This document shows positions 1 to 6,474 of a DNA stretch of 13,528 bases, piece by piece. Origin of the DNA: an uncultured Micrococcales bacterium (lineage in GTDB: Bacteria; Actinomycetota; Actinomycetes; Actinomycetales; Microbacteriaceae); contig CAIJJH010000168.1 of the NCBI GenBank assembly GCA_903820955.1, positions 1 to 13,528 of the forward strand. The letters run 5' to 3'. Position 1 is the first letter of the stretch. Every line of letters begins with the position of its first letter. The notes under the pieces are model-generated. The model saw only the letters and a program-made list of their open reading frames with translations, ran no database searches and had not been told where the DNA came from. The position numbers were made by a program, and so were the translations under genes.

Positions 1-531
1 GACCAGCAGAGTCGGGGCCTTAAAGAGGTCGATCAGGAAACCGACGATTCCCGGGCCGGCGATGCCCGCGGTTTGATTAGTGGTCTCGAGTGCTGAGTTG
101 CCGGCGGCGATTTTGTCTGCTGGCAGCATTACCGGGACGAACGACTGATAGGCGACGTCGAAGAACACGGTGGCGAGCCCCATCACAAAGGCAATCACAA
201 TGATTACCCAGATGTTGAGGTTGCCCGTGAAATAAAGCGCTGGGATCACACCTACCGCAAGCATTCGAGCAATGTCTGCGATGATCATCACTCGCCGTTT
301 GATCCAGCGATCGACCCAAGCCCCGGCAATCAGACCCACAAGCAGGAACGAAGCCGTGCCGGCCGCTGAAAGCCAACCCATCTCTGCGGGGCCAGCATCG
401 AGCTGCTTGACAGCGATGAAGGCAAGCGCAATCGACCCAATTTGGCTGCCAAAAGTGCTGAAGGTTTGCCCGCCCCAAAGCCAAGCGAAGCCGGGGGTTC
501 TAAGAAGGGCGAATTTGCGTTTCACAAGCAT
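1..531 (-). CDS. MFS transporter, N-terminal part (3' end beyond left edge)
   Basis: The minus strand is open from an ATG at 531 to the left edge, giving 177 residues with no stop. The protein starts MLVKRKFALLRTPGFAWLWG and shows about five hydrophobic segments. After the second there is a clear major-facilitator loop motif, GAWVDRWIKRR, which matches the family pattern G-x-x-x-D-R-x-x-R-R. The N-terminal style and the motif fit drug/siderophore-type exporters (EntS-like, MFS_3). The substrate cannot be told from half a protein. The gene diverges from the sensor-kinase-like gene across 38 bp, so shared control is possible. Upstream of the ATG there is only a weak AGAAG, so the start is probable rather than certain. 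A different reading of this strand (77-484, Cys/Arg/His-rich) is a shadow of this gene. Confidence 0.85.
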   Translation of the reverse strand, partial: MLVKRKFALLRTPGFAWLWGGQTFSTFGSQIGSIALAFIAVKQLDAGPAEMGWLSAAGTASFLLVGLIAGAWVDRWIKRRVMIIADIARMLAVGVIPALYFTGNLNIWVIIVIAFVMGLATVFFDVAYQSFVPVMLPADKIAAGNSALETTNQTAGIAGPGIVGFLIDLFKAPTLLV

Positions 532-569
532 GAGTCTACGAAGTCTTCTGAGGTGGCAGACTTTCTTTC

Positions 570-2315
570 ATGGCAACACACAGGACACAACCCAAGAGCA
601 AACTCACGCTGACTTGGGCACGCTTTACTTCGGTGAATCTTTGGTCACGGGGCATGCTCCTGAACTCTGCAATTATTTTCGGTGGCGCCACCTTCTTGAT
701 GGATGTTCTTAGAACCGGCAACATGTCCTGGCTTTGGTTTTTCACCTACATTTTGTCTCTTGGCTTCGCGGTTCTATTGGTGTTTATTGCAAAGAAGATT
801 CTGAGTTACAAGAATGGACCAAATAATCCTGGGCGGTATAACCTGCTGGTTGCGATGCTCGTTGGGGGGTTGAAGAACCTTTTTGTGGCACAGCTCGCGA
901 TCTGGCTAAATCTTGAAACCAATGTTGGCTATCTCTTCCGCTTCATCGGGGGCCTTCTCATGGGCGCTGCCATTTTGTCTGTCTATGCCGGCCTATCGGG
1001 CTCACGAACTACTCACAAACAGGTTTTGCATAGGCTAAACGAGATTCAACGCGATCTCATGGGATCAAGAGAAAACCTCGACGTTCTTTTGAGTGATGAA
1101 CTTGAAAGCCTTCAAGAGAAGTCGCGAGAGTCGGTACTGCCTAAAATTGCACAAATTTCAGAACTTCTGCACTCCTCCACAGACACTTCAAAATTGGCGC
1201 AGGAGATCAGTGAAACCGTTTCGAAAAGGTTGCGACCTTTGATGGAAGAAATTTCCGTTAGTGGTGCGGCGAATCGGACGAGCCTTACGGGGCAACGTTT
1301 CAAAGAGGCAAAAGTTAAAAACCCAAAATACTTTGTCGCCAGGGATGCAATCAGGCCTCTAACCTATTTGGCCTATTCGATGCCTGCCGTTTGTTTCTTG
1401 GGGTTTTATTTCCAAGGATTAGCCGGTGCCGTGGTTGGAGCTATTTCGACGTTTTCTTTTGTTGGTTTTATGTGGTTGTTCAAGTTCCTGCTTCCCAAGC
1501 GTGCAACCCTTAGGTTTTCGGGTTACTTAATGCTCACGGTGGCCAGCATTCTCGCCCCCGTTGTCGGCCTTTACGTGATCGGTGGTTCCCTTCCACTAAC
1601 CTCTTCGGTGAGCGTTCTCCTTCCTCTCGTTTGTTGGCTTGCTTACATATTCACCGTGTTGATTGTCACCCCTACAGCTGTTTTCGACATGGAAAGCAAA
1701 AAGCTCGAAAGACTTATTGAGATCGAGAATGCCAGCCTTGCCAAGGAGATCGCACTTTTCGAACAGAAGGTTTGGGTCTTTAAGCGCCGATGGCTGTTTA
1801 TGCTCCACGGCACGGTGCAAAGCGCCTTGACCGCCGCCTTGACCCGGCTCCAAACGTTCGCCGAGAGTGACCCATACCAGGTGAGCCTGATTCAGGCCGA
1901 TCTCGAGCGAGCCGAAAAGGCTCTCCAAACCGTTCCGTCGAACGATATTGACTTCGACAAAGCAGCGATTGAACTGAAAGAGGCTTGGGCCGGGGTCTGT
2001 GCCATCACCATAAACGTGGACCTGCGAGCTTCGAGAGCTTTGGTGACTAACTTGGGCAGCGCCTACTGCGTCAATGAGATCGTGAAGGAGGCGATTGGCA
2101 ACGCGGTTCGACACGGCACTGCTACCGCCGCCATGGTTTCGATCACTCGCGAAAAGGATGACTTCATTGATATCGAGGTGCAAAATGACGGCACCGCGCC
2201 TCCCAAACGACGCAAGGGCGGAATCGGCAGCCGAATGCTCGACGACATCACCATCAGCTGGTCGTTGGCCAGATCGGGTCGCCTAACCACTCTTAGGGCA
2301 CGCCTGCCTCTCTAG
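570..2315 (+). CDS. polytopic sensor histidine kinase-like protein, orphan
   Basis: 581 residues. A basic N-terminus is followed by about four membrane segments (roughly residues 29-140). Next comes a charged, helical cytoplasmic stretch (about 145-257), then four more membrane segments (about 262-368), a helical linker and a C-terminal kinase core. The core has a HisKA_3-like dimerisation helix with candidate phospho-acceptor His413 (LHGTVQSALTAAL). It also has a HATPase domain: N box NEIVKEAIGNAVRHG (Asn511), G1 motif NDG with Asp540, and a G2-like GGIG at 550-553. This fits the NarL/LiaS-type kinase superfamily, but the HATPase is short and no response regulator lies beside it. An anti-sigma or scaffold role is not excluded. 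It diverges from an MFS exporter. Bases 661-840 are about 43% GC by hand count, lower than the cell-wall operon. The start is uncertain: GAGGTGG lies 13 nt upstream of 570, and ATG 654 is an alternative that keeps all membrane segments. Confidence 0.75.
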   Translation: MATHRTQPKSKLTLTWARFTSVNLWSRGMLLNSAIIFGGATFLMDVLRTGNMSWLWFFTYILSLGFAVLLVFIAKKILSYKNGPNNPGRYNLLVAMLVGGLKNLFVAQLAIWLNLETNVGYLFRFIGGLLMGAAILSVYAGLSGSRTTHKQVLHRLNEIQRDLMGSRENLDVLLSDELESLQEKSRESVLPKIAQISELLHSSTDTSKLAQEISETVSKRLRPLMEEISVSGAANRTSLTGQRFKEAKVKNPKYFVARDAIRPLTYLAYSMPAVCFLGFYFQGLAGAVVGAISTFSFVGFMWLFKFLLPKRATLRFSGYLMLTVASILAPVVGLYVIGGSLPLTSSVSVLLPLVCWLAYIFTVLIVTPTAVFDMESKKLERLIEIENASLAKEIALFEQKVWVFKRRWLFMLHGTVQSALTAALTRLQTFAESDPYQVSLIQADLERAEKALQTVPSNDIDFDKAAIELKEAWAGVCAITINVDLRASRALVTNLGSAYCVNEIVKEAIGNAVRHGTATAAMVSITREKDDFIDIEVQNDGTAPPKRRKGGIGSRMLDDITISWSLARSGRLTTLRARLPL

Positions 2316-2326
2316 CCCGCACTCGT

Positions 2327-2332
2327 GAGAGA
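2327..2332 (+). promoter_or_regulatory. ribosome binding site deciding ppiA start
   Basis: GAGAGA ends 9 nt before the ATG at 2342. An in-frame GTG at 2336 would sit only 3 nt from it. The spacing therefore favours ATG 2342, which also gives the usual actinobacterial PpiA N-terminus. Confidence 0.5.
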
Positions 2333-2341
2333 ATTGTGGGT

Positions 2342-2854
2342 ATGAGTACGACTACAGCAATCGCAACCCTTCACACCAACCACGGCGCAATCCGAATCAA
2401 CCTTTTCGGCAAGCACGCCCCTGTCACGGTTCAGAACTTCATTGAACTAGCCGATGGCACGAAGACAGGAAAGCCGTTCTACGACGGCGTCATCTTCCAC
2501 CGCATCATTGACGGCTTCATGCTTCAGGGCGGCGACCCAACGGGCACCGGCCGCGGAGGGCCAGGCTACGACTTCAACGACGAGCCTCACGACGACCTGC
2601 ACTACCACACGCCTTACAAGCTGGCCATGGCTAACGCAGGCAAGAAGTTCGACGGCTCCGGCACCAACGGTTCTCAGTTCTTCATCACCGTTGCCCCAAC
2701 CGAGTTTCTCTGGGGCAAGCACACCATCTTCGGTGAGGTCGCAGACGACGAATCAATCAAGGTTGTCGACGCAATCGCTAAGGTCAGCACCGACCACAAC
2801 GACAAGCCCCACGAGGATGTCGTCATGGAATCGGTAACCATCGAAACCGTCTAG
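2342..2854 (+). CDS. ppiA: peptidyl-prolyl cis-trans isomerase (cyclophilin type)
   Basis: 170-residue cytoplasmic cyclophilin that would catalyse cis-trans isomerisation of Xaa-Pro bonds. No signal peptide is present. Family signatures are complete and in order: VIFHRIIDGFMLQGGDPTGT with the catalytic Arg, GSGTNGSQFFITVAPT, and GKHTIFGEV. The length is usual for single-domain bacterial cyclophilins. I start at ATG 2342 rather than the in-frame GTG 2336, because the ATG is better spaced from GAGAGA. The stop TAG overlaps by one base the GTG start of the rhomboid gene, so the two are probably translationally coupled. The same cyclophilin-rhomboid-crgA neighbourhood occurs in other Actinobacteria. 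A His/Asp-rich strand (DEPHDDLHYHTPYKL) precedes the LAMANAG core. No promoter is evident in the 26 bp after the upstream kinase gene, so either readthrough or a promoter inside that gene is possible. Confidence 0.95.
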   Translation: MSTTTAIATLHTNHGAIRINLFGKHAPVTVQNFIELADGTKTGKPFYDGVIFHRIIDGFMLQGGDPTGTGRGGPGYDFNDEPHDDLHYHTPYKLAMANAGKKFDGSGTNGSQFFITVAPTEFLWGKHTIFGEVADDESIKVVDAIAKVSTDHNDKPHEDVVMESVTIETV

Positions 2855-3636
2855 TGGTCTGTTACCGTCACCCCGACCGTGAAACCGGCGTTAGCTGCCA
2901 GCGCTGTGGGCGTTTCATTTGCCCTCAGTGCCAGATCTCTAACGCTGTAGGTTACCTCTGCCCAGAGGACGGCCGGGTGACGTTGGCGACTCGCATCAAA
3001 AACGACACCAGGGCAACCCTGACCATCGGTTTGATTCTGGTCAACGTCTTGGTTTATGCGGGCCAGTACCTTAGTAACGACGTTTTGACCTACGCCCTTA
3101 GATATCAGCCGAATCTTACTTTCTACCTACCCTGGACTCTAATCACTGCCGGATTTGCCCACGCATCGTTCATGCATATTGCTCTGAACATGTATTCGCT
3201 TTATCTCTTCGGGTCGGTCCTCGAGCCACTTCTCGGTAAAGCTCGTTTTTTGGTGCTCTATCTGTTGGCGATATTTGGTGGTTCGGTAGCCGTCCTGTTT
3301 CTAAACCCGAACACCGCGGTTTTGGGTGCGTCCGGCGGCATATTCGGTCTGATGGGTGCATATTTTGTGATTCTCAGAAGCCTCGGCCAACGCAGCGGCC
3401 AAATGACTGGACTCATAGCACTGAACTTAATTCTGGGCTTCTTGCCGGGCACAAACATTTCTTGGCAGGCTCACGTCGGTGGCCTAATTGTTGGCGGGAT
3501 CGTAGCTTTGGCCTATGCAAAGACTCGCGCGCCAAAGGACAAGCCAAAGCAGCAACTCTATGTAGTCGGGGTGGCGGTGGCGCTAATCGTGCTCACGGTA
3601 TTTGGAGCATCGCTTTTGCAGGTTAGCGGTTACTAA
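2854..3636 (+). CDS. rhomboid-family intramembrane serine protease with N-terminal zinc finger
   Basis: 260 residues, GTG start overlapping the ppiA stop (TAGTG). An N-terminal B-box-like zinc-binding module is visible: C3, H6, C15, C18, C23, C26 and C36. About six membrane helices follow. The rhomboid catalytic elements are intact: HxxxN-type motif MHIALN (H108, N112), nucleophile Ser160 in GASGG, and His207 in QAHVGG. The protein should therefore be an active protease cleaving transmembrane substrates within the bilayer; the substrate is unknown. A zinc-finger rhomboid next to a cyclophilin is a known actinobacterial arrangement. No good Shine-Dalgarno precedes the GTG, which suggests translation by termination-reinitiation from ppiA. 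Its TAA is immediately followed, with no spacer, by the last codon of the convergent crgA. Confidence 0.93.
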   Translation: MVCYRHPDRETGVSCQRCGRFICPQCQISNAVGYLCPEDGRVTLATRIKNDTRATLTIGLILVNVLVYAGQYLSNDVLTYALRYQPNLTFYLPWTLITAGFAHASFMHIALNMYSLYLFGSVLEPLLGKARFLVLYLLAIFGGSVAVLFLNPNTAVLGASGGIFGLMGAYFVILRSLGQRSGQMTGLIALNLILGFLPGTNISWQAHVGGLIVGGIVALAYAKTRAPKDKPKQQLYVVGVAVALIVLTVFGASLLQVSGY

Positions 3637-3897
3637 CTACTTCCAGCGAGTGGTCATGCCGAAGCCGACCATGATCAGGCCGAAGCCGATGAGGATGTTG
3701 TAGTTTCCGAGGCTTTGGATTGGAATCGCTCCCTGGGTCACGTAGTAGGCAACCATCCAGAAGAGGCCCAAAAGGAAGAACCCGATCATGATTGGCATGA
3801 ACCAAACAGGGTTCGGGAGGTCGGCCTTGTTGGCTTTTTCACGAACAATCTTTGCTGGCTTAGCCGGCTTTACCTTACGAGCGCTTTTTTCAGACAT
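3637..3897 (-). CDS. crgA: cell division protein CrgA
   Basis: 86 residues, the usual CrgA size. A Lys-rich cytoplasmic N-terminus (residues 1-27) is followed by two membrane segments (about 31-53 and 66-82). These are joined by a short outside loop containing the family-typical Q-x-x-G-N-Y-N pattern (QSLGNYNILIGFG), and the protein ends GMTTRWK. In Actinobacteria CrgA is a divisome/elongasome membrane protein that interacts with FtsZ, FtsQ and penicillin-binding proteins and helps place septal synthesis. The gene diverges from trpG over 35 bp and converges on the rhomboid gene with zero bases between the stop codons. No Shine-Dalgarno lies at the right distance from the ATG, whereas TAGAAT sits 6 nt upstream, so a leaderless transcript is plausible. 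Confidence 0.93.
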   Translation of the reverse strand: MSEKSARKVKPAKPAKIVREKANKADLPNPVWFMPIMIGFFLLGLFWMVAYYVTQGAIPIQSLGNYNILIGFGLIMVGFGMTTRWK

Positions 3898-3903
3898 GCG
3901 GCA

Positions 3904-3909
3904 ATTCTA
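3904..3909 (-). promoter_or_regulatory. candidate -10 box for crgA (leaderless)
   Basis: The minus strand reads TAGAAT (TAnnnT) with 6 nt between it and the crgA ATG. Transcription would begin at or next to the start codon. No TTGACA-like -35 is present at 16-18 bp, so the call rests on the -10 and on the missing Shine-Dalgarno. Confidence 0.35.
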
Positions 3910-3917
3910 AACCAAGT

Positions 3918-3923
3918 TAGGCT
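3918..3923 (+). promoter_or_regulatory. candidate -10 box for trpG (leaderless or near-leaderless)
   Basis: TAGGCT, a TAnnnT hexamer of the type common in Actinobacteria, lies 9 nt before the trpG ATG. No Shine-Dalgarno is seen in the gap. A recognisable -35 is lacking. It lies back to back with the crgA -10 candidate, 8 bp apart. Confidence 0.35.
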
Positions 3924-3932
3924 TAACTCCTC

Positions 3933-4568
3933 ATGACAAAGGTTCTGGTACTCGACAACTACGACTCGTTCGTCTACACGCTGAACGGCTACCTTCAGCA
4001 GCTCGGCGCCGAAACAGAGGTTTTGCGCAACGACGCCGTAAGTGAGAGCGAACTGGGGGAGTTGATTTCGCGCTTTGACGCGGTGCTCATCTCTCCGGGG
4101 CCAGGAACCCCAGCCGACGCTGGTCTTTCAATCGCAACCGTTCGCTACGCGCTCGAGAACGACGTCCCAGTTTTCGGGGTTTGCCTTGGTCACCAAGCCA
4201 TCGCCGAAGCATTAGGCGCCACCGTTTCGCAGGCCGAAGAGCTGATGCACGGCAAGACATCTTTGGTTGAACACGACTCGAGTTTGATTTATCGCGACGT
4301 GCCACAGCCCTTCACGGCTACTCGTTACCACTCGCTAGCGGTTGTCGCCTCGACGGTGCCAGACACTTTGATTGTCACGAGTCGAACTGCTGGCGGTGTG
4401 ATCATGGGCCTTCAGCACACGTCCAAGCGAATTTACGGCGTGCAGTTTCACCCAGAAAGCGTGCTCACCGAGGGTGGCTACCAAATGCTTGGCAACTGGC
4501 TAGAGTCGATCGGACTTGCTGGCGCGGCCGAGCGCGCGAAGAGCCTCAGCCCGCTCGTAAACCTGTAA
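3933..4568 (+). CDS. trpG: glutamine amidotransferase subunit of anthranilate/aminodeoxychorismate synthase
   Basis: 211-residue class I glutamine amidotransferase. It opens with the family signature VLDNYDSFVYTL, has SPGPGTP for the oxyanion/glutamine site, nucleophile Cys84 in GVCLGHQ, and the His173/Glu175 pair in FHPESVLTEGG. It releases ammonia from glutamine for a TrpE- or PabB-type chorismate synthase subunit, which is not in this window. In Actinobacteria the gene beside pknB is called trpG or pabA and may serve both tryptophan and folate synthesis; sequence alone does not separate them. The last ~20 residues extend past the catalytic fold and look variable. The stop TAA is followed directly by the last codon of pknB on the other strand, with no bases between. 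Confidence 0.93.
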   Translation: MTKVLVLDNYDSFVYTLNGYLQQLGAETEVLRNDAVSESELGELISRFDAVLISPGPGTPADAGLSIATVRYALENDVPVFGVCLGHQAIAEALGATVSQAEELMHGKTSLVEHDSSLIYRDVPQPFTATRYHSLAVVASTVPDTLIVTSRTAGGVIMGLQHTSKRIYGVQFHPESVLTEGGYQMLGNWLESIGLAGAAERAKSLSPLVNL

Positions 4569-6434
4569 TTACTGGGTGCAAGAAACGTAGATCGTGATTG
4601 CCGAACCGGCTGCCGCGGTTCCGGCCGGAATCGACTGCTGAAGAACAATGACCCCAAGAGGTGCAGCACCACCCGCGCACGGTTGTTGCGAGCTGGTGGT
4701 CACGGTGAGAGCGACGTCTGGGCCTTGAAGAATGCGAATGGCGTCGCTGAGATTTTTGTTCACCACATCTGGCACAGTGACTAAGCCGTTAGAGATAAGA
4801 AGGTTTACAACCGATCCTTGGGCCACCTGGCTGCTACTCACGGGATCGGTTGAAAGAACCGCACCCTTGGCGACACTGGGGCTATTGCCCTCGGTGATTG
4901 TGCCGAGAGTCAGCTTCGCGTTCTCGAGAGCTATTTGCGCCTCAGCCTCAGTCATGCCGGTGAGGTCTGGAACCGCGACCTGCGTCTTACCCGAGGAAAC
5001 ATAGAGAATCACCATCGTGCCATCGGCCACCTTGGTTCCGGCAGGCGGGTCGGTGCGAATAACCGAATCTGCGTCGACCGTAGCGCTCGCCTCAAACTGC
5101 TCTGAGACCACGAGCTTCTGGGCTTCGAGTTGAGCCTTGGCTGCGTCAAAGGTGAGGCCGGTGACTGCCGCAACAGGGGTTCCACCCTCCGATGGGTGAA
5201 AGTTCAGGACTCCGCCGCCGCCGAAAGCGAGAAGCCAAACCAGCAAGCCAACCAGGACGACGCTGACACCGGAACCGATGCCCCAGAGCAAGCCCGGTGA
5301 TGGTCGCTGACTCGGGTTGCTGCTTCTGGCAGGCTTTGGCGAATCTCCCCTGTCGATGTCCTCCAATTCGACGCCAATGGCGGCAAACGGGTTAGTGTCG
5401 CTCGTCGACGTGAAGGCCTCGGTCGGGGGCGAGATTGTCTCCTCCTCCACCGGGGGCGCGGCCTCAGGAACCACGAAGTCTTCAGAGAGCAGCTCTTCGA
5501 AGGTCGGCATCGCTTCGGTTGGCTCTTCTACCGGAGTCTCTTCGACCTGGGTAGGAGCGGGTGTGGCGGGCGCGGAAGTTGGGTCGAGGCTCGCAGCCAG
5601 CAGGCTTTCGCGGAATTCCTCGGCGTTTTGAAACCTGTCGTTTCGATCTTTGGCGAGCGATCGCAAGACGACCTGGTCAAGCGCGGCAGAAAGTTCGGGG
5701 TTGAATACCGAAGGTGGCGTTACAGCTTCGCTGACGTGCTGGTAGGCCACCGATACGGCCGTCTCGCCGGTGAATGGTGGGCGTCCGGCGAGCATCTCGT
5801 AGAGCACGACACCGGTCGAGTAGAGGTCGGTTCGTTTGTCAACCGATTCGCCACGAGCCTGCTCAGGTGAGAAGTACTGCGCGGTTCCGACGATGCCGGT
5901 GGTGTGAGCCTGGGTCGCCGAACCATCGCTGATCGTTCGGGCAATACCAAAGTCCATCACCTTCACCAATCCGGTGTCGGTGACCATGATGTTCGCCGAC
6001 TTTATGTCGCGGTGAATTATGCCGGCACGGTGTGAAAACTCGAGGGCGGTTAGGATTCCTTCGGCGTAACCGATGGCCTCTGGGGTGCTGATCTTGCGCT
6101 CGTGCATCAGGTCGCGCAACACGGTGCCGCGAACGTATTCCATGACGATGTAGGGAGTGCGTCGCTCGGTGCCGTTGTCGTCGATGCTTGACTCTTCGCC
6201 GGTGTCGTAAACGCGAACGATAGTCGGGTGAGCCATGCGTGCCGAAGCCTGCGCCTCTTCACGGAAGCGTGACTCGAAGTTTGGGTCGGCGGCCAGGTCG
6301 GCCTTCAGGAGCTTGATTGCAACCTTGCGCCCGAGAATGGTGTCGGTGCCCTCATAGACGTCGGCCATGCCGCCACGGCCAATCAGGTTACCTAGGGTGT
6401 AACGGCCGGCGATTACGCGCTGGTTTTCAGACAA
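4569..6434 (-). CDS. pknB: transmembrane Ser/Thr protein kinase with three PASTA domains
   Basis: 621 residues. Hanks-type kinase domain (about 10-280): glycine loop IGRGGMADVYEG, Lys41, Glu60, HRDIKSAN with Asp143, DFG at 161-163, activation-loop Thr178/Thr179 before GTAQYFSPEQA. An acidic Pro/Glu/Thr-rich juxtamembrane linker (about 285-380) leads to one membrane helix (about 382-404). Three extracytoplasmic PASTA repeats follow, their openings near VAAVTGLTFDAA, VAVPDLTGMTEAEA and VTVPDVVNKNLSDA. In Actinobacteria PknB binds muropeptides or lipid II through PASTA and phosphorylates cell-wall and division proteins; M. tuberculosis PknB has four PASTA units. The last PASTA holds two cysteines (QPCAGG and VSCTQ) that could form a disulfide. 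The start is TTG at 6434: it has GGAG 7 nt upstream, and an in-frame TGA lies eight codons further up with no ATG or GTG between. It is the last gene of the operon, 40 bp after pknA. Confidence 0.96.
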   Translation of the reverse strand: MSENQRVIAGRYTLGNLIGRGGMADVYEGTDTILGRKVAIKLLKADLAADPNFESRFREEAQASARMAHPTIVRVYDTGEESSIDDNGTERRTPYIVMEYVRGTVLRDLMHERKISTPEAIGYAEGILTALEFSHRAGIIHRDIKSANIMVTDTGLVKVMDFGIARTISDGSATQAHTTGIVGTAQYFSPEQARGESVDKRTDLYSTGVVLYEMLAGRPPFTGETAVSVAYQHVSEAVTPPSVFNPELSAALDQVVLRSLAKDRNDRFQNAEEFRESLLAASLDPTSAPATPAPTQVEETPVEEPTEAMPTFEELLSEDFVVPEAAPPVEEETISPPTEAFTSTSDTNPFAAIGVELEDIDRGDSPKPARSSNPSQRPSPGLLWGIGSGVSVVLVGLLVWLLAFGGGGVLNFHPSEGGTPVAAVTGLTFDAAKAQLEAQKLVVSEQFEASATVDADSVIRTDPPAGTKVADGTMVILYVSSGKTQVAVPDLTGMTEAEAQIALENAKLTLGTITEGNSPSVAKGAVLSTDPVSSSQVAQGSVVNLLISNGLVTVPDVVNKNLSDAIRILQGPDVALTVTTSSQQPCAGGAAPLGVIVLQQSIPAGTAAAGSAITIYVSCTQ

Positions 6435-6441
6435 AACTTTG

Positions 6442-6445
6442 CTCC
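6442..6445 (-). promoter_or_regulatory. ribosome binding site supporting the TTG start of pknB
   Basis: The minus strand reads GGAG, then 7 nt, then TTG. This is the only good Shine-Dalgarno near the kinase N-terminus and supports the rare start codon. Confidence 0.6.
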
Positions 6446-6458
6446 ATCTCTTGGTTCA

Positions 6459-6464
6459 AGTGTA
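6459..6464 (-). promoter_or_regulatory. candidate internal -10 box ahead of pknB
   Basis: TACACT (TAnnnT) in the only sizeable spacer of the operon, 24 nt before the TTG. It would start a transcript near 6452, just ahead of the GGAG. No convincing -35 is present 17 bp upstream, inside the end of pknA. Confidence 0.3.
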
Positions 6465-6474
6465 AAACCCGCTC

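Noticed and set aside
77..484. 135-codon minus-strand frame rich in Cys, Arg and His
   Set aside because: Another frame of the same strand reads a continuous MFS transporter with motif A. The Cys/Arg-rich frame is its shadow.
533..538. TAGACT on the minus strand as a -10 box for the MFS gene
   Set aside because: Only 1 nt separates it from the ATG, so transcription would start inside the gene unless a later start is used.
1596..2183. 195-codon minus-strand frame opposite the sensor-kinase-like gene
   Set aside because: The plus strand carries the N, G1 and G2 boxes in one frame; the antisense product has no motif.
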